Translations under genes and position numbers: made by a program | Part shown: in pieces, positions 44,684 through 54,355 of the stretch | Numbering within the stretch: the first letter of the stretch is position 1 | Layout of the letters: each line of letters begins with the position of its first letter | The notes under the pieces: generated by a model | The model's database searches: none | The model's input: the letters and a program-made list of their open reading frames with translations, nothing else | What the model was told of the DNA's origin: nothing | Assembly: GCF_900090045.1 (NCBI RefSeq) | Contig: NC_041785.1 | Coordinates: 1,899,001 to 1,963,000 of the forward strand | From: Plasmodium malariae | Taxonomy: Eukaryota; Apicomplexa; Aconoidasida; Haemosporida; Plasmodiidae | Direction of reading: 5' to 3' | Length of the DNA: 64,000 nt

Positions 44684-44763
44684 TATTTTAGTTCTAGCGC
44701 GAGATTTGTTCTACAAAAGATTTTATTTTAGTTCTAGCGCGAGATTTGTTCTACAAAAAATTT
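44684..44763. repeat. 40-bp tandem duplication containing TTCTAGCGCGAGATTTGTTCTAC
   Basis: Two adjacent copies of a 40-base block, near-identical, carrying a G+C-rich core TTCTAGCGCGAGATTTG in otherwise A+T-rich DNA. It lies about 340 bases after ThiE and 1.4 kb before myosin E. The core might be a factor-binding site, but there is no direct evidence. Confidence 0.9.
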
Positions 44764-44799
44764 TATTTTTTTTCTTTATCCTTTCCTTTTTTTTCCTTT

Positions 44800-44905
44800 T
44801 CCGTATTTTTTCATTTCCGTTTTTTTTCATTTCCGTTTTTTTTCATTTCCGTTTTTTTTCATTTCCGTTTTTTTTCATTTCCGTTTTTTTTCATTTCCAT
44901 TTTTT
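44800..44905. repeat. 16-bp tandem repeat TTTTTTTCATTTCCGT
   Basis: About six copies of TTTTTTTCATTTCCGT. Phe/Ser/His frames across it are artefacts. Confidence 0.88.
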
Positions 44906-45829
44906 TTCTTTTTCCTTCTTTGTTTAAAAAGTGAAGTCATTTTTTTTTTTTTTTTTTTTTCTTCACCTTTTTACTGATTTGGTACCACTGTTTATATTTC
45001 ACTAACTTGGAAATTTTTTTTTTTATGGAAAAAGTGGCGATGTATTATGAACAGTTAATAAAAGAAAAATAATAATAAAATAAAGTGCCCTATTTTTTTT
45101 TTTTTTTTTTTTATATTTTAACGATCTAATGGCTTTTTGGAAGCATCTTATAGCCAAAAAAAGCTGTAAAAAAAAAAAAAAAAAAATAAGCAAGGTAAAA
45201 TGCGAACAAACAGCTAAACAAACTAAGTAGCAAAATAAATATAACCAACATGTTTATGTAGCAACATACATTCAATGTAAACTTATTAAAAAGAGGGGGC
45301 ACTCAAGCTTTATAGGAACACCGTTTACAAGTTAGTATAATCTTTCATGTTGTCACTGTTATTTGTCATTGCTAAAATTGCTGTTCCTTCTACTTCTACC
45401 ATTGTGTATACATATATATTTATTCATTTAATTAACGTATATTTATTTTCATCCTTTTTTTGTTGTATATGTGTATAAATATACACACAACCGCCCTTCC
45501 CGAACAACGACAAAAATCGCCAAACAAATGCACATTGTTTTTTTTTATGTACCTCTTCACACACTATAAATAAATAAATATATATATATATATATATATT
45601 AATTTTTTTTTTTTTTTTTTTAATTTCCGTTAACCTTGTGCTTTTATCTTAATGAGGAAATAATTTCCTTTTCAATGAAAACGTTTTAAATGTTACAACA
45701 CTGTGATCTATAGAACAAAAAAAAAAAATTAAAAGAAAAATGAAAAAATAAAAAATAAAAAATAAAAAAAAAAAAGAAAAAAGAAAAAAGAAAAAAGCAA
45801 GCATAAATAAAGAATAAATTGAGGGAAAA

Positions 45830-45980
45830 AGGTGAGTCACAATAAAGCGTAAATCGAGGGAAAAAGGTGAGTCACAATAAAGCATAAATTGAGGGAAAAA
45901 GGTGAGTCACAATAAAGCATAAATTGAGGGAAAAAGGTGAGTCACAATAAAGCATAAATTGAGGGGAAAAGGTGAGTCAA
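45830..45980. promoter_or_regulatory. 35-bp repeat with TGAGTCA, five copies, upstream of myosin E
   Basis: Five copies of GTGAGTCACAATAAAGCATAAATTGAGGGAAAAAG begin at 45832, 45867, 45902, 45937 and 45972, a strict 35-base period; the last is truncated. Each carries TGAGTCA. The array lies about 165-310 bases upstream of the myosin E start codon, where a promoter or 5' untranslated region would be. The regulatory role is inference. Confidence 0.6.
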
Positions 45981-46142
45981 AAAAAGGAGAAAGTACAGTT
46001 TTTATTCGTTTGAAGTATTTTTCTCATTTCTAGCCATTTTATTTTGTTTAACTTATTTAACGTACAAGTTTGTTCTGTGTATTGTACTTGTTGCTTTATG
46101 CTATTCTAAATTTGTGTGTGCTTTTTATACGTATATATTATA

Positions 46143-49100
46143 ATGAATAACAATTTTGAAGAACCGAATTTTAAAGAAGGGGATTTGGTTTGGTGTATGA
46201 ACACCCCTTCTACTCCAGAAAAGAATGATGTGCCGTATACATTATGTCGTGTAGTTGGAAAAATAAAAAATAATGATAGTGATGGTGATAATGGTCGTAA
46301 TAATCATAATGATGGTAATGATGATAATAGTGGAAATGGTGATAATAATGGTAACGATAGTAGTGATGGGAATAAAGGTAGTAACTGCGATGAACAAATG
46401 ATTCTATCTAAACACAACGATTGCAGTGGGAACACGTTTCCGAGTGATCCGAAGGGTTTATACAAAGCAAACAATTTATTTTTATTAAATCAAAAGGATA
46501 TGCTAAAATTAAAATATATTAATGAACCAGCAATTTTGAATCATTTACACGAGAGATTTAAAAATAAAAAATATTATACTAAAATGGGCCCATTGTTACT
46601 TTTTATTAACCCACAAATAAATATTAACATAAATAATGAGGAAACTATTCGTAAATATAGATTCACAGAAACATTAGATGACTTAAATTTAAACGAATAC
46701 CATGTTGCAAGCAACGCCATGAGGAACCTAAATTCGTTAAAGAGAAATCAGTCTATTATTATCACTGGTGAATCAGGGTCAGGAAAAAGTGAAATATCAA
46801 AGAATATTATAAATTTTCTTTCTTATACTGTAAAAAGGAGAAAGAAGGGAAAAGGCACGCTAGCAGCAGTAGATACAAGTGAGGAAGCAGAAATAGAAGC
46901 AAAAGAGGAAGTACAAGTAGCACCAGAAGCGGAAGAAGCAGTAAAGGTAGAAACAACAACGAACGAAACAGCAGTAATAGATACAGAAAAAACAACAGAC
47001 ACAGAAGCAGTAATAGATGCAGCAACAGACGCAGAAGCAGCAAAGGGTGGTGCTGACGCAAAGTGCGTTATTTCGAAATTGATAAAACATGCAGATGTTC
47101 TCATAGAAGCGTTCGGAAATGCGCGAACGGAGAAGAATGGAAACTCGAGCAGATTTTCAAAATTCTGTACAGTACATATAGACAGAGAGGAAAGGATAAA
47201 ATCTGTGCACATGAAAAAATTTTTATTCGATAAAGGGCGTTTGACAAATAGAAGAGCAAACGAAAGCTCGTTTAACATATTTTATTATATTATAAATGGA
47301 TCAAGTGAAAAATTTAAGAACATGTATTTTTTGAAAAATGTGCAAGATTATAACATATTAAAAAATGAGGGCAATATTGAAAAATCAATAGATTATTCAA
47401 CTAAATTTTTAGAATTACTAAAATCTTTAAATTATATATTTGATGACGATAAGGAAATAGACTTTATTTTTTCAGTACTTTCAGCATTACTATTATTAGG
47501 AAATGTGGAGAGCGTAAGAACACTAGCTCGTAAGTCAATATTTCGTAAAAGTTTCTTATGTGAAAGTTCTCCTAATTATGAAGAATTACAGAAAAATTTA
47601 GAAAATTCTAGCGATGATTTACAAATAGATAGTAATACTAAATCCTTTTTAATTGCATGCAAACTACTTAATATTGATGCTGAAGAGTTGGTAAAATATT
47701 TCACAACGAATTATCTATTTAATGATGTAATACTTATGAAAATTCATAATGAAATGAAAATTCATAAAAAAATAGAAAATTTTATTAAGACATGTTATGA
47801 AGAATTATTCAATTGGGTGTTACATAAAATTAATAATAAATGCACAAATGGGATAAAGGAAGAAATAGGAAAAAATGATAATTATATAAATATACTAGAT
47901 TTAATACACTTTGAAAATTTCCGTGAGCAGAACTCCTTATATGAGTTGTTAGTAAATACAAGTAGTGAAGCTGTGCAAAAAATGCAGATAGATTTCTTAT
48001 ATAAACGAAGGACACAGGAATTACAAGAAGAGGGAATAGAACTGTTCTATGATATATCAAGTATAGACAATGAAAAATTATATAATTCGCTAGTGCAAGG
48101 GGAACAAACAACATCTTCTCTATTTTCCTACTTAGAAAGTGTTTCAACTAAAAAATTATTTAACAAGAGCAATTTACACATCTCTGTAGTTAACGCATTT
48201 AGGAATAATAAATTTATAAAAAAGGACTATAATTGTTGTGATGGTAGTAATGATTATAACGATGACGATAAGGATGATGATAATCATTACAATAATGATA
48301 ATGATAATGATAATGATAATGATAATGATAACGATAACGATAACGATAATGATAACCATAGCGAAAATCCATCAGAGTTGAATAAAAAAGCATTCGTTGT
48401 CGTACATTCGGGCGGAGAAGTTCTTTACCACACTGAGAACTTTATAGATACTAACATCGAAATTTTAACAAATAGATTTATTGACTTAGTTAAAAAGTCG
48501 GGAAATGTGTACATGCAACAACTTTGTACTGCCTTTAAATATGATGACAATGGTAACATAGTGGAGGAAAAAAGAAGGTATAGTATTCAGTCTGCTCTAA
48601 AATTATTTAGAAGGAAATATGATACTAAAAATCAAATGGCTGTTACAGTGCTGAGAAATAATTTACTTGAATTATCTAAAATGCAAGAGAACACCTTTTG
48701 TCATTTTATTATGTGCATAAAATCTAATAGTGGTAATAAGGATTTATATTCCTTTGACACAAGGATGGTCTTAAAACAGATAACGTATTTTCACATTGTG
48801 CACATGGGGCAGCTGAAAGGCCGCTATTTTCCCCACTCATTTCGTTTTTCTGAATTCTTGTCTATTTTCAACCTGAAGAAAGGTGGAGGAGAAGGGGGAG
48901 ACTCAGTCACGACTAATACAGCTATCGGCTTAGCCAGAGGCAATCGCAACAATGGAGATGTGGATGAATATATTGAACAGGAAGACGATGTAAAGAGGGG
49001 GGTGTATAACAAAGAGGTCGGTAACAATAAGCTTGACATGGAAGTGGAGGATATGAAAGTGATGGAAGACTTGCAAGAGGAGAGGGATAACAAAATGATC

Positions 49101-52100
49101 TATGGAGATGAGGCCGATGGCAAAGAGGAGGCACACAATGAAGGGTTAGAAAGGGAAGAGGTTCAGAATTTGTTGAAGTCTTACAACATAAGTAGGAAGG
49201 AATGGATATTAGGAGAGAGTAAAGTTTTTATGAGCGATGTTTCACTCAAAATATTAATTAATCATAGATTTCCAAAGTTACCGGAATTGTTAAAAAATGG
49301 AGAAGATGAGGAGGAAAACTTGATTGATGATGAGGAAAATCCATGGAAGAATGAAGCAAAAGAGAGGACGATGTACTTAGACTGTGTGAAGTTAAATAAA
49401 AAACGCGACAGAAAGGAGGTAAAAGAAGAGGGACAAACAGAGATTGAAATGGAAATGGAAGGAGATAGGGAAATGGAAATGGAAAGGGAAAGTGAAATGG
49501 AAAGGGAAAGTGAAATGGAAAGGGAAAGTGAAATGGAAAGGGAAAGGGAAATGGAAATGGAAAGGGAAAGTGAAATGGAAAGGGAAAGTGAAATGGATAT
49601 GGAAAGAGACAGGGAAAGGGAGAAAAGAGATTTATATGCCTATTCACTGAAAGGTACAAGAGAACTGAATAATGAAAAACAGAGATACGAGGATGACGAA
49701 GAGTTCAACGAAGAAGAAATAACCAGTGAACAGGAGGAAGAATTCGAAGTAGCCGATTTAAAAAAAATTGATGAGTATCATAACTATGATGGTGTAAATG
49801 AAGATGACCCTGTTCTACGTTCGAATAATGAAATTTGCAAGGAAGGGGAAGAAGAAAATCGTGAACTTGTTGAACCTACTGACAAAGAGGTTAATAAATC
49901 ATTTGAAGTAATAGAATCAAATAATAAGGAAACGAAAATAGAAGAAAATAAAGGAGAAGACTCCCTTGAGGATTACGAAATGATGAACCTAGTCCATAGT
50001 GAAACTATTTTTAAAAATAGATTAGATGAACTAAATGACGATTTGAAAAAGTTCAACCCCATAATTAGTCATGTGCAGAAAGATAATGTGTATAATAAAG
50101 GAATAGAAAATCCATATAGTAAAAAATATATGCAAAGTACCATAAATGAAAAAAGCGACAATGAAGAGGAGAATGGTAAGCAAGATGAGGAGAAGTCTGG
50201 CAATACACATTCGGGAGAAGTCAAGGGTGAAAAATCAGCCGAAAATGAGGAGAGAAATGAACAGCAAAATGAAATGCAGAATGAACAACAGAATGAAGGG
50301 GAAGAGGGGGAAAAGGAAGGACACGTGAATGGAGCCGAAATGGGCGAGGATGATCCTAACAAGAATGAAGCAAAAAAAGGGGAGAAAAAGAAAAAAAAGA
50401 AAAGAAGAAGAAAGAAGAAAAGAAGTTCATTAACAAGTAGAAAGGAGGAGGAGGAGGAGGCGGATCAGGAAAATAGGGCAGACGTGAACGAAGAAAAGGT
50501 AAAAGGAGAGGAGGGAGGAGATGATAAAGAAGAGATGAAGGAAGAGCAGAACGACCTGGATGAGATTAACAAAGAGAAGAACGACCTGGATGAGAGTAAC
50601 AAAGAGAAGAACGATCTGGATGAGAGTAACAAAGAGCAGAACGACCTGGGTGAGAGTAACAAAGAGCAGAACGACCTGGGTGAGAGTAACAAAGAGCAGA
50701 ACGACCTGGGTGAGGGCAAAGACGAGAAGAGCGACTTGGGTGAGAGTAACAAAGAGAAGAACTACTTGAGTGAGGGTAAAGACGAGAAGAGCGACTTGGG
50801 TGAAGTTAAAGCAGAAGTGAGCTGCCTGGGTGAACATACATTAAGCAAAAATGATACAGATAATGAAGGAATGAAGGAGAAAGAGGTACACGAAGTAGAA
50901 GAAGTGCATGAAGCAGACGCACAAGCAGATCACAGAAAGGATGAAGATGAGAATGGAGAAGATGTGAGGGATGGAGAGGCAGAGAATAATGAGAAAAAGG
51001 TGGAAGAAGTTGCTGAAGGTAAGATAAGAGAGTTAGATGACAACGAAGAAAACATGGAGGAGGATGAGGAGGAAAATATTAAAACAGATGAAATGGTGGA
51101 ATTTATAGCAAAGGAACATGAAATGGAGGAAGAGCAGGAAGAGAGATTAGAGGAAGAAATAGTAAAGGGAGAGGAAAGAACAAAGAAGGATGAAATGGAA
51201 AGTGAAAAATCGCAGGAGTATATAATGGGAAGTGAAAAATCGCAGGAGGATATAATGGGAAGTGAAAAATCGCAGGAGGATATAATGGGAAGTGAAAAAT
51301 CGCAGGATGATATAATGGAAATGGACAGATCACAAGAGAATGTAATGGAAATGGACAGATCACAAGAGAATGTAATAGAAATGGACATATCACAAGAAGA
51401 TGTAATGGAAATGGACAGATCACAAGAAGATGTAATGGAAATGGACAGATCACAAGAGGATGTAATGGAGGAGGGAGATGGAAAAGAAGAAGATGATGCA
51501 GACAATAATGAGAAAAAAATGAACGATTTAACACAGCAAGAGGATATGAACATGTCGAATGAGGATACGAAAAATATGTTTGATGAAGACCCTGTTGATG
51601 AAAATTACATAGGTTACAATATAAACTGTTTTAAAGGTGTCCTGCCAACAAAGATAAAAAAAAACATGAATAAATTATTAAGTCATAAAAGTGAAGAGAT
51701 AAATTATATTAAGCGTATGTTGGACTGTTATGATTGTACACAGGATGGCATATATGAACATTGTATTATTGAAACAAATTATGGAAATAATATTATAGAA
51801 GGAGAAGAATTAGGATTATATAATAATGCAGATTTAAAAAACCCTAGGAAAAAAAATGACTTACTTAGTCATCTAAATGATATATACATATGTCAAGCAA
51901 ATGAAAAGAAGCACTTAATGACTATATTAAAAAAAATGGTATCAACAATAGAAATGGTACATGGAAGAAAATGGAATATCTTTTTATGCTCGTGTGAGTA
52001 TTATTTTAAATCTTTTGTAGCTAATGAAGATAAATTAATATTGGATCAACCAAATAGTAGTGATACATTGAAAAATAAATTATTATATAATGAAGAATGT

Positions 52101-52646
52101 AATTATCACAACAATGAAAATGAAGAAGTTCATAAACATAATTGTAGTCCAATCGTAGAATATTTAACTCTACCAACAAACAAAGATACACATGAAATTT
52201 CTATTTCTAATAATGCTGATAAGAAATATATAAAAGATAATTATAATATCTTATGTTTTAGATCTAGAAATACTACTAAGTTAGATTTTATGAATTCTAA
52301 AGCTTTTTATGAATCGATACATTATAAAAAGGTACGAACAAAAAATATAACACATGTACATACTGATTTTTCTTATATGGATGATAAAATGAAATGTAAT
52401 TTTAAACAACATGTTATAAATGAATTTATTAATAATCCTAATATTACTATGGAAGATATAGGAGATAGTCTCTTAAGCTTAGCTACTCACTTTTATCATG
52501 ATAAAAAAGGGACTTGGTGTGTTTTCGTTTCTAAGAGGAAAGCTTTTACTGGTGTTGTAAATATTGTGAAAAATAGATATCTCAGAATGACTGCTAAGAA
52601 TGGAAATAGACGTTACAACATCGTCTTGTTTGAGACGCCGGTTTAG
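46143..52646 (+). CDS. MyoE: Myosin E (unconventional myosin with acidic tail and DLC-like C-terminus)
   Basis: A single-exon motor protein of 2167 residues. An SH3-like start (KEGDLVWC) carries an Asn/Asp insert. The head follows: P-loop GESGSGKS at 209-216, a long Ala/Glu/Thr loop-1 insert (about 237-305), and switch I with NGNSSRFSKF (near 331-340). Switch II reads DLIHFENF (586-593), not the usual DIxGFE. CHFIMCIKSN, the converter (YFPHSFRFSEFL) and WILGESKVFMSD end the motor near residue 1035. No IQ motif is obvious. A tail of about 850 residues is Glu/Lys/Asp-rich with EMERES, KNDLDESNKE and SEKSQEDIMG repeats. The last about 90 residues resemble dynein light chain (MEDIGDSLLSLATHFYHDKKG, then TWCVFV and FETPV), and a similar block lies near 1916-1975 (HGRKWNIFLCS). 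The start is the first ATG at 46143. Synteny supports the MyoE name. Confidence 0.9.
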   Translation: MNNNFEEPNFKEGDLVWCMNTPSTPEKNDVPYTLCRVVGKIKNNDSDGDNGRNNHNDGNDDNSGNGDNNGNDSSDGNKGSNCDEQMILSKHNDCSGNTFPSDPKGLYKANNLFLLNQKDMLKLKYINEPAILNHLHERFKNKKYYTKMGPLLLFINPQINININNEETIRKYRFTETLDDLNLNEYHVASNAMRNLNSLKRNQSIIITGESGSGKSEISKNIINFLSYTVKRRKKGKGTLAAVDTSEEAEIEAKEEVQVAPEAEEAVKVETTTNETAVIDTEKTTDTEAVIDAATDAEAAKGGADAKCVISKLIKHADVLIEAFGNARTEKNGNSSRFSKFCTVHIDREERIKSVHMKKFLFDKGRLTNRRANESSFNIFYYIINGSSEKFKNMYFLKNVQDYNILKNEGNIEKSIDYSTKFLELLKSLNYIFDDDKEIDFIFSVLSALLLLGNVESVRTLARKSIFRKSFLCESSPNYEELQKNLENSSDDLQIDSNTKSFLIACKLLNIDAEELVKYFTTNYLFNDVILMKIHNEMKIHKKIENFIKTCYEELFNWVLHKINNKCTNGIKEEIGKNDNYINILDLIHFENFREQNSLYELLVNTSSEAVQKMQIDFLYKRRTQELQEEGIELFYDISSIDNEKLYNSLVQGEQTTSSLFSYLESVSTKKLFNKSNLHISVVNAFRNNKFIKKDYNCCDGSNDYNDDDKDDDNHYNNDNDNDNDNDNDNDNDNDNDNHSENPSELNKKAFVVVHSGGEVLYHTENFIDTNIEILTNRFIDLVKKSGNVYMQQLCTAFKYDDNGNIVEEKRRYSIQSALKLFRRKYDTKNQMAVTVLRNNLLELSKMQENTFCHFIMCIKSNSGNKDLYSFDTRMVLKQITYFHIVHMGQLKGRYFPHSFRFSEFLSIFNLKKGGGEGGDSVTTNTAIGLARGNRNNGDVDEYIEQEDDVKRGVYNKEVGNNKLDMEVEDMKVMEDLQEERDNKMIYGDEADGKEEAHNEGLEREEVQNLLKSYNISRKEWILGESKVFMSDVSLKILINHRFPKLPELLKNGEDEEENLIDDEENPWKNEAKERTMYLDCVKLNKKRDRKEVKEEGQTEIEMEMEGDREMEMERESEMERESEMERESEMEREREMEMERESEMERESEMDMERDREREKRDLYAYSLKGTRELNNEKQRYEDDEEFNEEEITSEQEEEFEVADLKKIDEYHNYDGVNEDDPVLRSNNEICKEGEEENRELVEPTDKEVNKSFEVIESNNKETKIEENKGEDSLEDYEMMNLVHSETIFKNRLDELNDDLKKFNPIISHVQKDNVYNKGIENPYSKKYMQSTINEKSDNEEENGKQDEEKSGNTHSGEVKGEKSAENEERNEQQNEMQNEQQNEGEEGEKEGHVNGAEMGEDDPNKNEAKKGEKKKKKKRRRKKKRSSLTSRKEEEEEADQENRADVNEEKVKGEEGGDDKEEMKEEQNDLDEINKEKNDLDESNKEKNDLDESNKEQNDLGESNKEQNDLGESNKEQNDLGEGKDEKSDLGESNKEKNYLSEGKDEKSDLGEVKAEVSCLGEHTLSKNDTDNEGMKEKEVHEVEEVHEADAQADHRKDEDENGEDVRDGEAENNEKKVEEVAEGKIRELDDNEENMEEDEEENIKTDEMVEFIAKEHEMEEEQEERLEEEIVKGEERTKKDEMESEKSQEYIMGSEKSQEDIMGSEKSQEDIMGSEKSQDDIMEMDRSQENVMEMDRSQENVIEMDISQEDVMEMDRSQEDVMEMDRSQEDVMEEGDGKEEDDADNNEKKMNDLTQQEDMNMSNEDTKNMFDEDPVDENYIGYNINCFKGVLPTKIKKNMNKLLSHKSEEINYIKRMLDCYDCTQDGIYEHCIIETNYGNNIIEGEELGLYNNADLKNPRKKNDLLSHLNDIYICQANEKKHLMTILKKMVSTIEMVHGRKWNIFLCSCEYYFKSFVANEDKLILDQPNSSDTLKNKLLYNEECNYHNNENEEVHKHNCSPIVEYLTLPTNKDTHEISISNNADKKYIKDNYNILCFRSRNTTKLDFMNSKAFYESIHYKKVRTKNITHVHTDFSYMDDKMKCNFKQHVINEFINNPNITMEDIGDSLLSLATHFYHDKKGTWCVFVSKRKAFTGVVNIVKNRYLRMTAKNGNRRYNIVLFETPV
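49440..49625 (+). repeat. Coding repeat EMERES in the myosin E tail
   Basis: Copies of GAAATGGAAAGGGAAAGT encoding Glu-Met-Glu-Arg-Glu-Ser, with irregular six-base offsets. Part of the acidic tail; likely a helical stretch. Confidence 0.88.
50545..50815 (+). repeat. Coding 30-bp repeat KNDLDESNKE / QNDLGESNKE
   Basis: About nine copies of a 30-base unit in the tail of myosin E, encoding Asn-Asp-Leu-(Asp/Gly)-Glu-Ser-Asn-Lys-Glu-Lys/Gln. Later copies drift (GKDEKSDLGE). Confidence 0.9.
51195..51475 (+). repeat. Coding 30-bp repeat SEKSQEDIMG / MDRSQEDVME
   Basis: About nine copies of a 30-base unit near the end of the myosin E tail, in two subtypes arranged as two blocks. Confidence 0.9.
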
Positions 52647-54355
52647 GGGTCCGCCCGGGCGCGAATTGCTATCGACATATATATGTGTACATATTATATA
52701 CGTATATATAAATATATATATATATATATACATTTAAATATATTTTTTTTTTTTCTCGCAATTAATATTGTGAGTTTATGTGAACAGTGAACAAAAACAA
52801 ACCTCCCTATTTTGTGCACCCGTTGTATGTTTTTTTTTTTTTTTTTTTTTTTTTTTTTCCTTGCCTGTTCACGTTTAAATTGTAAACTATTTTCTGAAAA
52901 TGGCTATTTGAGAAAAAAAAAAAAAAAAATAAAATAAAATAAAATAGACAAAACAAAATAAAGCGAATCAAAGCAAAATAAAACAAAATAAGGCATGTCA
53001 AAACAAAATAAACGCTCATATTAGGCATGTTATGACTTGCTCTCTTTCGCTGCTCTAGACGTTCCTTTTTAATGGTGTTCTTAAAGCGCAAAAAGGACGC
53101 ACATACCAACATACATTACTTATATATATATATGTATATATATATACATGTGTGTATATACTTATATATTATGTACGTTTAATGCGCCCCGCTTTCCCAT
53201 GTATTGTTGTAAACTCCCTTTTTTCAAAAGAACAATATAATCTTTTTGTGCTAAGAAATCATATTAAAAGTGAAAGGTAATGTCAAGGATTGTTCGTAAT
53301 TAAATGAGAATGCATTTCGCCGCTAGCTACTCGCAAAATTTTTACTTTTTTAACTTTAGACAAAATTATAGGCTCTAGTTATTTCTAGAAAAAAGAAAAG
53401 AAAAAGAAAACGAAATTTTGAGAAGAAAGAAAATGACATTTTATGCAAAAGGAAAACAATATATCAATCAAAAAAAATATACATTAAAATGCGGGAGATG
53501 GTACATATTACATTGGATATATACGAATAACATATAAAACTTAAAAATTAAAGATTTAAAACTTAAAGATATATAATTTATAGATTTAAAAATTAATTTT
53601 AAAATTAGAAAAAAAAGAAAAAAAGACTACATGTACATGGATGTATAAAAAATAAACGACGTATATTTAATGGTTTAAAAGAAATTTCCAAATAGACAAA
53701 TGGGTGGATACACAAATGGTTGTAATAAAACTATTTATTACAAATTATATAGAGCCATGTACTATTTTTTTTTTTTTTTTTTTTTTTTATTAAATGTTGC
53801 ACTGTTCGCAAAGGATTATACAATGGGAAAATAAAATCTTCTTGCATCATTTATATACGTTCTTGAAGAGTTTTTTTGTAGTACATATATTATGCTTTTG
53901 TGTGTTTCGAGATATTGTCAACACTTCACCCTTTTATTAATGACATAAATGCTCATGAGGAAAAAAAAAACAAACAAAAACACACACTCACACATATAAA
54001 CAAACGCTTATGCGCATGAAGGCATGAACGTATGAACATATGAACGTATGAACATATGAACATATGAACGTATGAACATATGAACATATGAACGTATGAA
54101 CATATGAACGTATGAACGTATGAACATATGAACGTATGAACATATGAACATATGAACGTATGAACATATGAACATATGAACATATGAACGTATGAACATA
54201 TGAACGTATGAACGTATGAACATATGAACGTATGAACATATGAACATATGAACATATGAACATATGAACTTATGAACATACGAACACATGCACACAGATG
54301 TATATATATATGTACGTCTACTTGCCCTTCCCCCTTATGAAAATCTTGCTTATCC
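52647..54355. other. Convergent 3' region between myosin E and the ApiAP2 gene
   Basis: It holds a (TA)n at about 52710-52730, poly(T) at 52831-52858, poly(A) at 52914-52930, an AAAACAAAATAAAGC-type stretch at 52955-53020, T-rich tracts at 53766-53790 and a long GAACATAT array at 54020-54285. A short A+T-poor spot at 53315-53340 has no frame. No gene was supported. Confidence 0.62.
54020..54285. repeat. 8-bp tandem repeat GAACATAT/GAACGTAT
   Basis: About 31 copies of an 8-base unit that differ only at one position (A or G), in an irregular order. It lies just downstream of the ApiAP2 stop codon. Frames of Tyr/Val/His/Phe/Ser/Cys are artefacts on the minus strand. Confidence 0.94.

Larger units (their letters stand above)
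44347..46142. other. Intergenic region upstream of myosin E, with three distinct repeats
   Basis: From left to right: GT repeats at 44410-44426, a 40-bp duplication (44684-44763), a 16-bp TTTTTTTCATTTCCGT array (44800-44905), poly(T) (44940-44960, 45091-45112), poly(A) (45168-45186), (TA)n at 45580-45599 and a 35-bp repeat (45830-45980). No exon was supported. The myosin E transcript presumably starts in the last part. Confidence 0.65.

Noticed and set aside
50069..51553. Antisense Ser/Phe/Leu-rich frames over the myosin E tail
   Set aside because: They mirror the Glu/Lys/Asp repeats of the tail; composition follows directly from the coding strand.
54008..54295. Three overlapping frames of 90-150 residues rich in Tyr/Val/His/Phe/Ser/Cys
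   Set aside because: All three are open only because the 8-bp repeat has no stop codon in that direction.
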